Positions 1 through 45,782 are shown, numbered from the stretch's first letter. The stretch is DNA of 64,000 nt from Amorphochlora amoebiformis (GCA_054601695.1 BAAHQB010000116.1:372001-436000), one strand, 5' to 3'. The notes: generated by a model from the sequence alone, not told the origin. Numbers and translations are program-made.

Positions 1-41
<41 letters not shown>

Positions 42-73
42 CGAATACATATATGTGCATATATGCAAATGCA

Positions 74-126
<53 letters not shown>

Positions 127-236
127 AATGAATATATCTAAGCATTAATGTATCATATGTGTAAATATATATATATATATATATAATATATCTATATATA
201 CGTATATGTATACGTATATATATCTGTAATATATAC

Positions 237-317
<81 letters not shown>

Positions 318-409
318 TAATATATATATATATATATAATGTATATATATATATATATTATATATATATGCATATACCATATTCACATACATGTACGCAT
401 ACACACACG

Positions 410-471
<62 letters not shown>

Positions 472-481
472 CGTGTGTGTG

Positions 482-548
<67 letters not shown>

Positions 549-585
549 CGTGTGTGTGTGTATGCGTATATGTATGTGAATATGG

Positions 586-648
<63 letters not shown>

Positions 649-725
649 GTGTGTGTGTGTGCGTGTGTGTGTGTGTGTGTGTGCATGCATACCTGTATGT
701 GAATATGGTATATATATATATAAAT

Positions 726-761
<36 letters not shown>

Positions 762-779
762 AATATTATTTGTTGCATG

Positions 780-814
<35 letters not shown>

Positions 815-829
815 GTGTGTGTGCAGATA

Positions 830-877
<48 letters not shown>

Positions 878-997
878 ATATATTATATAATATATACATA
901 TATGTATATATATAATTTGTATTTGCCTGGACATGTTTATATATAACATTGCAATCCATTGCAAACCCAATTATTCATGCATGTTTTTTTCATCGAC

Positions 998-1028
<31 letters not shown>

Positions 1029-1070
1029 CATACATATACATATATATATATATATATATATGTTATATCG

Positions 1071-1113
<43 letters not shown>

Positions 1114-1126
1114 TATATTTATATAC

Positions 1127-1191
<65 letters not shown>

Positions 1192-1234
1192 TATATACAT
1201 ACATATATATATATATGTATATATATGTTCTCAG
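1..1234. repeat. (AT)n with short (AC)n/(GT)n blocks
   Basis: The stretch is almost entirely TA dinucleotide repeats, broken by short CA/GT runs (for example near 400-425, 470-480 and 650-680) and a small island at 925-1000. A short phrase containing TGTATGTGAATATGG recurs near 575 and 695, showing local duplication. No exon is visible before 1235. By analogy with the rest of the window this is probably intron of the gene whose last exons follow. Confidence 0.8.
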
Positions 1235-2251
<1,017 letters not shown>

Positions 2252-2802
2252 AGAAAACTACAAAATAAAAAAACCAATGGAGCACGTTGCAAGCTCCTCT
2301 AGATCAAGAACACATGCGTACATGTGATATTCCTCAACGTGTACACCACAGATATTTATATACATGGGATTCGGGGTTTGGTTGACCGTGCCCGATGACA
2401 GACAGTAGTATTTGAATGCAATTGCATGAGCAGGTTGGAATCTTTCATGAATTTGAACTGCGTCGTGTTCGAACTTTGAATTTATGTTGTAAATAGCAAA
2501 TATTGTACACCGGCCGTGAAATTTTCGGATTCCACCGATCGTGATTCGTGATCCAACGTACGTACTTGCAACAACCTGACATGTATATGCAGCCCGTTGA
2601 TCATGCGCATGCGCGCGTGGCATTTAGCTACTTAAGACATCAGCTACTAAAGCTAGTACATACCTAGCTCTGTCGTTGTATTGTGAAACTTCATGATCAT
2701 GATGAGCTGGCCACAGTATAATAATCTTGTTAGATAATGCGCCTCTTAGAAGATTAATTCCAATAACAATGATCTAGATGATCTAAACCATAATCTTTGG
2801 TG

Positions 2803-2902
2803 TACATAAGTAGTCACTACTACTTTGATATATGTACGTATCTTACATGTACGTACATGTAAGATACGTACATATATCAAAGTAGTAGTGACTACTTATG
2901 TA
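2803..2902. repeat. Perfect 100-bp palindrome, no spacer
   Basis: The left arm 2803-2852 is the exact reverse complement of the right arm 2853-2902, with the centre at ACATGTACGTACATGT. I compared the outer positions base by base (2803 with 2902 inwards) and the centre. The sequence is not simple (AT)n; the arms contain words such as AGTAGTCACTACTACTTTG. It could form a cruciform, or a 50-bp hairpin if transcribed. Confidence 0.95.
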
Positions 2903-3135
2903 TATATATGGCGTGGCGGTATACGTATCATATATTCTAATGATCGTGATACGGTACGTATCATCTGTATGTGACCTAGCGAATGCGTATATCTAGATAT
3001 ACGTATACGTACGTCTAGTATACGTACGTATACCAATACACTAGAAACATGTTATACGTACGTACGTATCTTGAACCTTGAGCTTTCGACTCCTCTTTTC
3101 GACATGTCGCGTGGCTCATGCGCATGCTGCCGCTA

Positions 3136-3350
3136 GTATACCATGATATGCGAATATACTAGTACTGCGGGTACTAATGATTGCGTATACCATGATATGC
3201 GGCTATACTAGTTCTGCGGGTATTAATGATTGCGTATACTAATGATTGCGTATACCATGATATAAGGCCTTTATACTAGTACTGCGGGTACTAATGATTA
3301 CGTATACCATGATATGCGGCTATACTAGTACTGCGGGTACTAATGATTGC
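3136..3350. repeat. 49-bp tandem repeat, four units plus a partial one
   Basis: Units start at 3136, 3185, 3250 and 3302, each beginning GTATACCATGATATGCGG or a close variant and ending TACTAATGATTGC. A 16-bp partial copy lies between units two and three, and unit three carries a small insertion (AAGGCCTT). Within each unit AGTACTGCGGGTACT can form a small hairpin. Confidence 0.9.
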
Positions 3351-3533
3351 GGGCCTAGGCCATCATATTAAATCAGGCTACAGCTACTACGGCTTTCGAT
3401 TTTGCAAAATGACGTGAATTTGTTATAGTTACATTGGTTCACCGCGATGTACAATAATGATAACGAGGAAAACCAGTACTTGAATTCGAGAAATTAAATT
3501 AAAATAATACATTTTCAGCTCATTCGACATCGG

Positions 3534-25673
<22,140 letters not shown>

Positions 25674-25892
25674 CGCGCAGGACTCTGGAGTCCACTGAGC
25701 CGCGGAGTTAAAGTTTTTGAATTGATTTCTTCGCTTAAGTGAGAATCCATAGAGCGGGGAATCAGGTCAGGCGATCGCATCCAGGCCGCTTTCTGGGCCC
25801 TCTCAATGGAGAAATACAAACCTCTCACAGAAGAAAATCCTCATTGCAGCGTTTATAATTTGTTTCCAGTACTTTTTTGTCGGTAGAGACGC
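25674..25892. promoter_or_regulatory. Bidirectional promoter region, ARP5 and Rab
   Basis: 219 bp between two divergent start codons (ARP5 at 25673, Rab at 25893). The sequence is unique, of mixed base composition and free of the microsatellites that fill the surrounding introns. No clear TATA box or other core element is recognised. The promoter role is inferred from the head-to-head arrangement. Confidence 0.6.
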
Positions 25893-26908
25893 ATGGCAGA
25901 ACGTGGCAACCCAGCTCCAGACCACCTCTTCAAGCTGGTTATTATCGGGGATGCTGGTGTGGGAAAGTCGTCGCTCTTACTGCGTTTCACCGAAGACAAT
26001 TTCAGCACCAACTACATCAGTACTATTGGCGTGGACTTCCGGTTCAGAACGCTAAACATTAAGGGGAAGATCGTCAAATTGCAGATTGTAAGCTGCCTAA
26101 CTGATTCACGTCATCACGTAAGAGAGCCATGCTGACTTTATTCCTGTGTATATCAGTGGGATACAGCTGGACAAGAGAGGTTTAGGTACGGAGCATATTT
26201 CATCCTTCTGACATGAGTCTGATTTGTCACTGTGTGACGTAACGTCCCAGGACCATCACAAGCGCTTACTATCGGGGTGCGGATGGAGTGATCCTTGTGT
26301 ACGACGTCACTAGTATTGACTCTTTTAAGCACGTTGAAGACTGGCTAGAGTGAGTCCCATAATCCTTCACCTGTATATCCTGCATGCTTATATCAACAGA
26401 CAACATGTGCCGATAACCTGCTTTCTCCGCTCCCAGACAAGTGAATAAGTATGCCAGTGAGGACACTGCCAAGCTCATCGTTGGAAACAAGGCCGATCTC
26501 GTCGAGGAGAAGGTTTTCATAATGCTAAAAATGCTTAGGTATTCATGAGTGCTAGGATGACTGAACGCTGTCTCTTGCAGAGAGTACAATCGGAAGAAGC
26601 GCTGGTATTCGGGCAAAAATTTAGTATTGACGTAATAGAGACCAGTGCAAAGACCGCGGATAACGTCGATAAGGTGCGCAGATTCTTCATCAGTTATATC
26701 CGCCTTCCCGAGCTAAAATTTCCAATTCCCTGTCCATCTATAATTCCTTACTATTTCTCTACTAAACGATGCTGCTCTGCAGGCTTTCAACAGACTCGGA
26801 GAGAAATTGATCGACACTCGGGGGGACCAGACAGAGAAGAAGAGGGACGCTGGGAGAGTGAAGCTCAAGCACGTGAAGACAAGCGGTAACAAGAAATGCT
26901 GTAAATAG
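25893..26908 (+). CDS. Rab1/Ypt1-like small GTPase, six exons, complete
   Basis: Exons 25893-26087, 26157-26185, 26251-26349, 26437-26512, 26581-26673 and 26783-26908 give 205 aa with all phases matching. Rab GTPases switch between GTP and GDP forms on membranes; the Rab1 type acts in ER-to-Golgi transport. Motifs: P-loop GDAGVGKSS, switch I STIGVDF, switch [12 protein letters not shown], base-recognition GNKADL and [25 protein letters not shown] is the Rab family block. The C-terminus is KKCCK, so the two prenylatable cysteines are one residue from the end. Introns are only 65-109 bp and repeat-free, unlike every neighbour. Assignment to Rab1 rather than Rab8 or Rab35 is by eye and uncertain. 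Confidence 0.95.
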
Positions 26909-28058
26909 ATTACGCAGAACTTTTACCGACTCGCCAAAAAAGAGCTCAGGCGCTTCTCCTCTACAACCACTATTGACAACTCTTCCGTACAACTGTTAGA
27001 TCACTGTGATGAGATTGAATTAAAGGGTTATCATGTCTATTCGTGATATCTCACTTGGTGTATCTGCACACAATGATCATCTGGCATTCAATTAATTTTC
27101 GCTTCGTCATACTAGTACTAGTGCTAGTGCTAGAGTGATCTAGCTAGATCTAATCAAATAAATGGTATCATAAGTCTAGTAACTAGAGTAAGTATTTCTA
27201 GTATTTGGTCATCTAGCTTCTATTTCTTTTCAGCTGGTTACAACTTACAAGTTCCCAGAGTTCTAGTACTAGTCTAGTAGTACGATGTATCCGAGTGATG
27301 AACTACTTCTATAATCATCTAGATCATGGAGTAGTCTCGCAATTATGAGTATGCTCCAGATACTAGTATATATCTAGTATGTAAATTTATATTTATTTAT
27401 ATAAGTAATATTACAATATCAACCTAGAATACGGAATATACACATATATACAAAAATATGTGTATATATATTGTATATCTAGTATATACACATATATACA
27501 CATATATAAGATTGTCATGTGCAGTATAATTGAACTTATATATGTTAATTATATGTATATATTTATATAACGCTTCTAGATCGATCACTGTATAATATCA
27601 ACCCAACAACTTCACAGCCCGGCACTATGGCTCATGGTAGCAGAAATTTTAATCTATGCGAGTGACGAATACTGCCCATGCCCATGCATATGGCGTCCTG
27701 AACATGTGTACGATATTAATTAAAGTCTCTACCATGGTTAGCTTATTTACATCTTACAGTTTGTGGGCATCTTTTTGATCGCTTGTATCCATGCCTCGCT
27801 GTATAATAGGGTTTAGGTTGGGATCCAGGGTTAGGTTGGGATCAGGGCTAGGATAAGAGTTAGTAAGTTACTGGGGACTCTTCTTTGGATTTGGAACTGC
27901 GATTGGTTGGCCTTGGATACAGACTGGATATATGATAGTATTGATACACGTTGTAGCACGTGTACATGTATATAAAAATGTTTAGGAATGAAAACAATAA
28001 TATATGTAATTTTTACATGTATATACATATTATTTTGAAATATATAATACAGCTAAAT

Positions 28059-28113
<55 letters not shown>

Positions 28114-28167
28114 CACATATAAAAACATATATATTATTTATGTATATATATGTACATTATATGTTTA

Positions 28168-28202
<35 letters not shown>

Positions 28203-28235
28203 ACATACATATATATATATATATGTATAAATCTA

Positions 28236-28270
<35 letters not shown>

Positions 28271-28410
28271 ACTATGTATTTGTGTCTACTTTATATTTGT
28301 GCTCAGTATACATCTTATCATATATAAATTTATATGTATATTATACTACATATATATATATGTATATGTATGTGTATTTTCATGTATACATAATAAGTTC
28401 TATATAACCT

Positions 28411-28462
<52 letters not shown>

Positions 28463-29248
28463 TATATATATGTATAGATTTATATATATCGTAAATGTAC
28501 ACTACATATATATATATATTTATATATATATATATATATATATTCATATCTAAATATTTTAATATATGATATATTCATGTACAAAAATAACTATATCTCA
28601 AATATACGTATGATAGTATGAAGTAATATGTATGAATATCGTTCAGCTGACGGCGAGAGTTTCGGTAAGGATTAGCATTTACGTGGGCGAAGCATGGCTT
28701 GGAGGGTGTTATATTGAAATAATCGATACGACTGTAGATTAGGTTAGGTTTAGGTTAAGTATGAAATAGGATTAGACTTAGAACTACGGTTGGTGATAAT
28801 GTAAGGGTTAAGGTTCGTTCTGTAATGATTAGGGTTAGGGTTCACACCGCTGTGGGACACTCTCGCTTGACATTTTCAAGGTTTTTTTCGTTTTTCCTGA
28901 AATTATGTACACATATATTAACAACTAAATGTATACATATATATATATATATAGTATATATATGTGTATATATAAATATATATATATATACATATATATT
29001 TATATATATATATATTTATTTTGATATATATATATATGTACATATATATATATATAAATATATAAATATATATATATGTATTATATGCATATATGTAGTA
29101 CAGCAAATATGCTGTATGTTTATCATATTTCATCTACATTTCACGTATATTTGAATATAAATATATATATATACATATATATATATGTATATATATATTA
29201 TATATAGATAATCTAATTTAAATATACATTTACATAAATACACATTAA

Positions 29249-29297
<49 letters not shown>

Positions 29298-29536
29298 GGT
29301 ATATGCAGTATATAGGTATACACGTGTGCACATAGCTATTGTATAGTAAATAGATGTAAATATGTACATATACATTTATATGTATACATATGTATCCTAT
29401 ATATATATATATACATAACAATACACACATATATACATATATATACATATATATATATGTAATATATATAAATATATATATATATATGTGTACATATGTA
29501 CATATATATATTTATATATATATATATATATATATC

Positions 29537-29610
<74 letters not shown>

Positions 29611-29922
29611 ATATATATATATATATGTATATATATATATGTGTATGTGTGTGCATATGTACATAGGAGTATATAATATATTTTCATACGGATATATATA
29701 TATTTATATATTTATATATATATATATATGTATGTATATACATATACATATACACACATATATGTATATATATATTACATATATATATATGTATATATAT
29801 ATATATATGTATATGTAAGTGTTTTCATATGTAATTACATACATGGAAATTATTATTTTATAAATATATATATATATATATATCTATATTATACATACAT
29901 ATATATAATATGAATTAATCTA
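26909..29922. other. Convergent intergenic region between the Rab gene and the next minus-strand gene
   Basis: 26909-27970 is unique sequence, rich in CTAG/ACTAGT words near 27110-27170 and 27360. An AATAAA at about 27158 could serve the Rab transcript. From 27970 the region is mostly (AT)n with a small telomere-like patch at about 28735-28845. A possible 18-nt island at 28646-28663 (AG before, GTAAGG after) is too short to call. Confidence 0.6.
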
Positions 29923-30493
29923 TTACATTGTAGACAGCTGTGGAATCTTGGGGGTATCCGCGAAATGCATGATCAAGGGTCCCTCTAACAGTAGATTCAG
30001 AATTAAAATAAGGAATAGGGCTAGACATAGTGATAGGGGAAGGATTATTGTTAGCGTTGGAGTTAGGGTTAAGATCAGCGTTAGCATCGCACCCCCTTCC
30101 AACACTCGAAACTCTGCTATGGCCGGTTTTTCAGTCTGAGAGAAGTTTAGGCTAGGGTTAGGTTCGGGTTAGGATAAGATTGAGTTGCAGGGTAGCGTTT
30201 GTATATATGAGATTGAAATATACATGGTACCCGGTTATTTTCAAGTGTCCCGCGGATGTCCCAGATAGAGGTATGAAACTCTGTTTCGATTTCATCTCTG
30301 AAATTCAAGCTGTTTCTCTGAAACTCTTTGATTCTCTGAAACTCTCTGCTTCTCTGAAAACCTCTATTTCTACTACTCTCTCTCTTTCTCCTTGTCTGAA
30401 TCTCTCTCCGTTTATCTGCAACTCTTCTTTTGAAATCTTATCCTGTTAGCGATATTTCTTTGAATTCTCTCTTTCTCTCTGTTTGTCATTGTG

Positions 30494-30537
<44 letters not shown>

Positions 30538-30910
30538 TTTACATGAATACATACAAATTATGTACAACATATACGTAAATATATATGTAAATATATATAT
30601 ATATAGAGTATATACACATATGTAAACATATAATACAAATATTACATATATATATATATATATCCAGATGTGGTTGTCAGAGGGAGACAGAAAAAAAGAT
30701 AGAAGAGAGGATAAGGAAGCATAGAGAGAGGAGGGAAAGAGATAGAGAAATGTTTGTGAGTAGTATGCATGTTTGTGTATTAGGTATGTCTAAGTATTTC
30801 GATTAGGTCTAGATTGTATGTATGTATTATGCGTATATGTATTTCGAACCTCAGGGTGGCAGACGAAGAGGTCGCGCACGCTCTGGTTGTGTGAACAGAG
30901 GTATATATAC

Positions 30911-30947
<37 letters not shown>

Positions 30948-31325
30948 CATATTATATGTATACATATCACATATGTTTATATATATATGTAATTTTTGTA
31001 CATATAATTCTTAGTATTCATGTACGTATTTAGAGATAGATGAATGTATAAAATACATAAGTCTATGCATTTATAAACAGGTTTAGAATACGCATACATG
31101 TATACATATTTATGTTTTCAAATACATATGTATATATATGTATATATGTGCGTGTACATGTAAATATATGAAAGTATGTATACTTGTACATGCTTATATT
31201 TGATGTATAAATATAATATTATATATACACATACATATATATATATACGTATGTATGTATGTGTTTTATATGCATGTACACATATACATATACATACATG
31301 TACATAATATTACATATATGTTAGC

Positions 31326-31365
<40 letters not shown>

Positions 31366-31785
31366 CATATATATATATATATAATATATGTTTATATATA
31401 TTTATATGTATATATATATATATATGTATATGTATATATATAAATATATATACATATATATATATATAATATATATATATATAATACATACATACATACA
31501 TACATGTATATAATATAAATATATGCGCGTGAATATGTATATATATATGTGTGTGTGTATATGATATACAGTAAAACACACATATATATTTGGCTTATAT
31601 ATATATATATATATATATGATATAGATGTGTATATATGTAAAAATACATGTATGTATTATACAACGTTATATTATAATATACTTTATTAAATTGTATTAG
31701 ACATGTATATATTATATATGTTTATATATATTATATATATATATATGTATATAGTATATGTATATATATATATATGTGTGTGTGT

Positions 31786-31839
<54 letters not shown>

Positions 31840-31889
31840 ATATATATGATGTATATAAATATAAATATATATATATACATAAATTTATA

Positions 31890-31928
<39 letters not shown>

Positions 31929-31960
31929 TATATACTTATACATATATATATATGTATATA

Positions 31961-31996
<36 letters not shown>

Positions 31997-32220
31997 ATTA
32001 CCTTAGGTGATTCTTTGGGTTGATAACGGCATCTCTTCTCGTGGAACTTTCGGAGATCTAGTGCCCACTCACACCTATTGTATATAACATACATACACGC
32101 ATATATAAGTATATATAAGTATATATATATATATGTTTTACATGTACATATATTCTTGTAAATATGTTTACTATATATATATATATATATATATGTAAGA
32201 ATATATTCAAACTATATAAC

Positions 32221-32257
<37 letters not shown>

Positions 32258-32623
32258 ACAAATATAAATATATAAATATGTACATTATACGTAAAGATAT
32301 ATCTAAGTATGAAAATATTTACACGCAAAGAAATGTATTAATCTTACTGTATATCATAATTATACATATATATATATATAATATATATATATATACGTAT
32401 GTATATTACATATATCTATTATGATATGTACCTATATGGAAACATGCATTTTTACATATATATTTATATATAGATATATACATATGTATACATATATATA
32501 TATATATATATATATAGATGTAGATATAATATACATATACATATATATATATATATATATTATATGTATGTATGTATATTATTTACCTATATGGAAGCAT
32601 ACACGTTTATATATGAACGCATG

Positions 32624-32655
<32 letters not shown>

Positions 32656-33715
32656 TTACATAGATACATATCTATATATACATATTATATATATATACAT
32701 ATATATATATATACATACATATTATACACAATATATATATATATATATGTATATATACAATATATATATATACATGTATTCTTGTAATATTGACAAGCAC
32801 AATTCAGCCGAACTAAGGTCAGCCGACGGCCACGAGTGTTAGAATCTACAAAACTAACCGTGGAGGCTTATACGAAGGGAGATCTGTTTCCTATCGTTAG
32901 CGTTATAGTCAAATTGGTAGCACAAGCATTCGGACCGATGGGCTTAGGGTTAGTTGGTGCCAGGGTGGGTTAGAGTTAGGGTTGGGGTTACAGCTACCCC
33001 TTTGACATTAGTCCTACAACCACCCTTAGTGATCGGTAGGTTTTGATCGATTAAGATCGCTCCGTCAGCGTCTGCGTATTAGTTAAGGGTAATGAGTTAG
33101 GGTTTCAGGGTTAATTATATCCTTGATTCGTAGCTAGGATTAGGGTTAGGGTTGCGGTTAGGGTTGGGATCCAGATTCGTGGTTATGGACGAGGAAGGCA
33201 AATGAGGAAATATCAGCTGAAGATATGGGGAAATGAGAGGATTTTTTACCGATGTACGTCATGCTTCCTCCGCGACAAAATGACACCCCAATTACGTCAC
33301 GATTCTCTCGTAAAGAGTAAACCTGGTGGTAGGATTAGTAGTTTAGGAGTTGAGTTAGGGTTAGGTTCGGGTTGGGTTAGGTTAGGGTTGTTAGGGTTAG
33401 GGGTATGATTAACGCTGAGTGCCTGACCGCAGATGATAAGTGATAAGCATAAGAAGGATGATAGATGTTTCCCGGTGACATCCATATCTGGAATTAAAAC
33501 TACGCTAATGGTTGGGCTTGGGGTTAAGGTTGGGGTTTCAAACAAACCAAGATTCCTTCATTTCCAGCGGAAAGGATAAGCCTTTCCATCGCCGTAGTGG
33601 CGTAGAAACTGCACATGTAAATTTATGTATAATAAATAGTTCTATGTTTATATGGATATAAATAGAACTAAACTTTTATGAATATAAATATCTGCATAAA
33701 AACATACATTTAAAC

Positions 33716-33762
<47 letters not shown>

Positions 33763-33780
33763 GTACTTTTACATATAAAT

Positions 33781-33814
<34 letters not shown>

Positions 33815-33821
33815 AATATTG

Positions 33822-33854
<33 letters not shown>

Positions 33855-34428
33855 TTTTTAATATCCCAAATACAGGTCTCATACCTTCGCTGAACCCCGA
33901 TATGCTCGTAATTCAAACTGTCGTCGGACCCCCTATGTCCAATCATTGTGTTAATGAATATATACATTCATTTACACATCTACACATGCATACATATATT
34001 AATACATCTTCATTCGTATACTCACACACACACACCACATATATATATATATATATATTATATTTATTATATTATATCGATATATTAAAATACGGTCTGA
34101 CTAAAAATTTGCTGCGTTAAGAAAGGATTACGGGTTGAGGCTCTTACCTGATGGTTTCCTTGAGGAACTTCGAGTACCCGGGATTAATGTCGACAATAAT
34201 TCGGTTCACCTTGTGCTGGGATTAGAGGAGGGTTTGGAGTAAGATTTGTGTTAAAGTTGGGTTGACGGTTATGGTCAGGATTAGGGCTAGGGATTGTGTT
34301 AGCACCCGTAATATTTTAAGTCGGGATATTAAGGCTGGGGTCGGGAGGTTAGGCTACCGAAGGTAAGTGAGCATATTGCATGTTTATCCACGTGGATCTG
34401 AGTCATAGGATATAATATATGTATTGTG

Positions 34429-34475
<47 letters not shown>

Positions 34476-34556
34476 GTGTGTGTGTGTATGTATTTGTGTG
34501 TAAATACGCATGCATGTTAAGTTTTATTCCTAACTGAATCTTACAAATACAAATCC

Positions 34557-34596
<40 letters not shown>

Positions 34597-34609
34597 ATAT
34601 GCGTGTGTG

Positions 34610-34651
<42 letters not shown>

Positions 34652-34766
34652 TGTGTGTATAAATATATATTTGTATATATATATATATATATATGTACAC
34701 ATATATAAGTATGTATTTATATATGTATATCTATACATATATATATATATATATATATTATACATG

Positions 34767-34803
<37 letters not shown>

Positions 34804-34870
34804 TCATATATAGGTATGTAAAGATGTATACATTTATATTCTCTTAATGTGAAATATTTATGTACATACC

Positions 34871-34901
<31 letters not shown>

Positions 34902-34973
34902 ATATAATATAAATATATATATATACATTTTTTTATGTATGTATATATATATATATAATATATATATTTTTAC

Positions 34974-35017
<44 letters not shown>

Positions 35018-35038
35018 GTGTGTGTGTGTAACCATATA

Positions 35039-35079
<41 letters not shown>

Positions 35080-35254
35080 CATGTATACATATGTATATAT
35101 ATATATATATAATATAATATATATATATACATATATAAATAATATATATAATGAAAATATATACATATATATATTTATACATATATATATATATATAGAC
35201 ATATATATATATATAATATATGCATATATATATATATATATAATATTTATATAT

Positions 35255-35304
<50 letters not shown>

Positions 35305-35477
35305 GTGTGTGTATGTTGTATGAAACCTTTGTACAACTTCCCTGTCTGTACATCCTCCTTGGGATATCACTGTTCCCAAGTGTACCTATTGATGTGACCA
35401 TTGAATGTGTAGATATATACTACTATGATACGTACAATATGAAATGTGTTAATAGATAATATGTAAGGATATTATGC

Positions 35478-35526
<49 letters not shown>

Positions 35527-35584
35527 TACAATACATATATACACATATACGCATACATAATATTATATATATATATACATCATA

Positions 35585-35622
<38 letters not shown>

Positions 35623-35726
35623 CTATGTAAATATATATATAAGGCACATTACATATACAAATGAAAATATCAATTCGTGCATGTAATGTGCATGTATTTG
35701 TATATGTGTGTATGTGTGTTTACATT

Positions 35727-35773
<47 letters not shown>

Positions 35774-36460
35774 ATATAATATGTATACAGATTTTTTTTT
35801 AAATTCGCACACGAAATATCAATCCGAAGAGAAGTAAACCATTTCCAACATACAATCTCACAATAGAATGATACCCTACCTGATTCTAACCTAAGTCCTA
35901 AATACCTGAGGCATCGAGCTAACATCCGTGATCCCCTTCACCTCCTGGCTTCCCTTCCCGTTTACTAACGTGCTCCTGGGTTGCAAGGGCAATATTAGGG
36001 CTTGAATCGGAGGTTGGTAGTTCGAAAAAGCCAGGATTAGGGTTAGGATTCAGGAGACCCAATGACGGTGTGGGGGGGGTAGGGGAAGGGCTGTCCGGCC
36101 GCGTAGCATACGTTCGTCTCTCCCAAACTGCGCTTAAACTGAACAGAGAAAGAGAAAAATTAGAAGACCTGGACAGGGGCTCTCATATGGGAGGAAGAAA
36201 CGGTCTGTTAGTGTCCCAGCCAAGCTACCCATCAGTAATCATCACGATTTCTAACTCCAAAAAATCTATTTCCCGCAAAATATTATCTCCTTCACCGATT
36301 ATCCCTTCCCATATCTGTATTCCCACCCCGCCAGAGCGATCGGGAAGCCCTATTCCCCCGGAATATATATTTGTCAATTTTGAAAACAAAATTCCCCTAT
36401 AGGCCTCTATGTAGCGACCAGGAGAGCCCCCAGCAGCCAGCCCCATGTGATCGCTGGCAT
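29923..36460 (-). CDS. Unrecognised multi-exon protein, possibly secreted or ER-lumenal
   Basis: Well-supported exons: 36138-36059, 35975-35906, 35856-35811, 35385-35327, 34215-34148, 33932-33885, 33608-33548, 33487-33428, 33304-33250, 32074-32002, 30882-30850, 30278-30231 and 29982-29923 (stop TAA). Phases agree except that an exon is missing or misplaced between 33250 and 32074 (an island near 32790-32850 is open). The proposed start at 36460 ([14 protein letters not shown], ending 36419) looks like a signal peptide, and a 36-nt exon at 36204-36169 may follow; both are tentative. Readable pieces include [61 protein letters not shown] and [29 protein letters not shown] and SIWDIR loosely recall WD40 blades, but spacing is not clear enough to claim a propeller. 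No function is assigned. Confidence 0.7.
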
Positions 36461-36621
36461 GGAAGTCTCCGATGTCACCCTAAGTGACTTGAATTTACAC
36501 CGCAAGAGACAAATGGAGACTTATAGACGTTTCTGGAGATTATAGAGACTATAGGTTATAAATATTTCCCCCGGGGTTCCCGCGAAATCTGAGAGCCACC
36601 GGGACTCATAAACACGTGTCG
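36461..36621. promoter_or_regulatory. Putative bidirectional promoter, unknown gene and ERGIC gene
   Basis: About 160 bp of unique, microsatellite-free sequence between the tentative start codons of the two divergent genes. It contains a GC-rich patch (CCCCCGGGGTTCCCGCG, about 36570-36586). Both start codons are less secure than in the other two pairs, so the edges may shift. Confidence 0.45.
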
Positions 36622-44981
<8,360 letters not shown>

Positions 44982-45455
44982 TACTATACGCTATCATCTA
45001 TTAGCGCCAACTTACAATCGATCATGAACTTCATCATTTCGGGAAACTTGAGTCAATGTTCAGCGCCCGTAGAATAATTGCATACTGAGGATAGCTACTG
45101 GAGATAGCCATATGTGATATATCTAGATATACTATGATACTAACCAATCCTGAATGATTAGGCTACTAGTGTTTGCTTATTTCTAGTATTTATTACCGAA
45201 ACACTCGAGCCACGTAGTAAACACTAGAACAATTTGTCATCTCTAGCGCTAGAAGTAGTTATCTAGATAGTTTAACACTTATAGAGTGTAAATGAGAGGA
45301 GTTTGAGGGAGTAGTTACTCCCTTGTACTCGAAGCACGGGTCTAAACTTTAGAAATTATTCTGGCGTTGTTTGCTTAACTTTGAAATGTACTAATAAACA
45401 CATTCGCGCACAATCTCTAGACATCGAAAGTACAGTTTGCCTAACTTCTGAAGGC
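44982..45455. other. Convergent spacer between the ERGIC and ZNF830-like genes
   Basis: 474 bp of unique sequence between two stop codons. Several CTAG/ATCTAGATA words occur, as in the spacer after the Rab gene. AATAAA at about 45392 on the plus strand could be a polyadenylation signal for the ERGIC transcript. No exon seen. Confidence 0.6.
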
Positions 45456-45746
45456 TCACATCGTCTTGCCTCTCCAGGCGATGTCCTCTAACAAAGCGTC
45501 CACCTGATCTGGATCTATCTCCTCCTAGGGGCAGTTTATATAATGTGCGCACACATTTACATATACATGCTGTATATATACACACACTTATATTGGGTAC
45601 ATATATATATATATATATACATACATATATATATATATTAGGTATATATATATATATAATATATACATATATATGTATATATTACATGTATATATCTTAA
45701 ATACATACATGGATATATACACGTGCATATATATATTGATATATAC

Positions 45747-45782
<36 letters not shown>

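Larger units (their letters stand above)
2252..3533. other. Convergent intergenic spacer
   Basis: Unique sequence between the stop of the plus-strand membrane protein (2251) and the stop of Arp5 (3534, minus strand). No coding exon is seen. It holds a long palindrome and a 49-bp tandem repeat (listed separately), and many CTAG, TACGTA and GTATAC words between 2900 and 3140. Confidence 0.6.

Noticed and set aside
240-959. Long open frames of alternating Tyr-Ile, His-Thr or Cys-Val on both strands (here and throughout the window)
   Set aside because: They are translations of (AT)n, (CA)n and (GT)n, whose six-base periods lack stop codons; there is no gene-like composition.
36070-36402. 110-aa plus-strand frame
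   Set aside because: Overlaps the strong minus-strand exon [16 protein letters not shown], which has a clear pyrimidine tract and matching phases.
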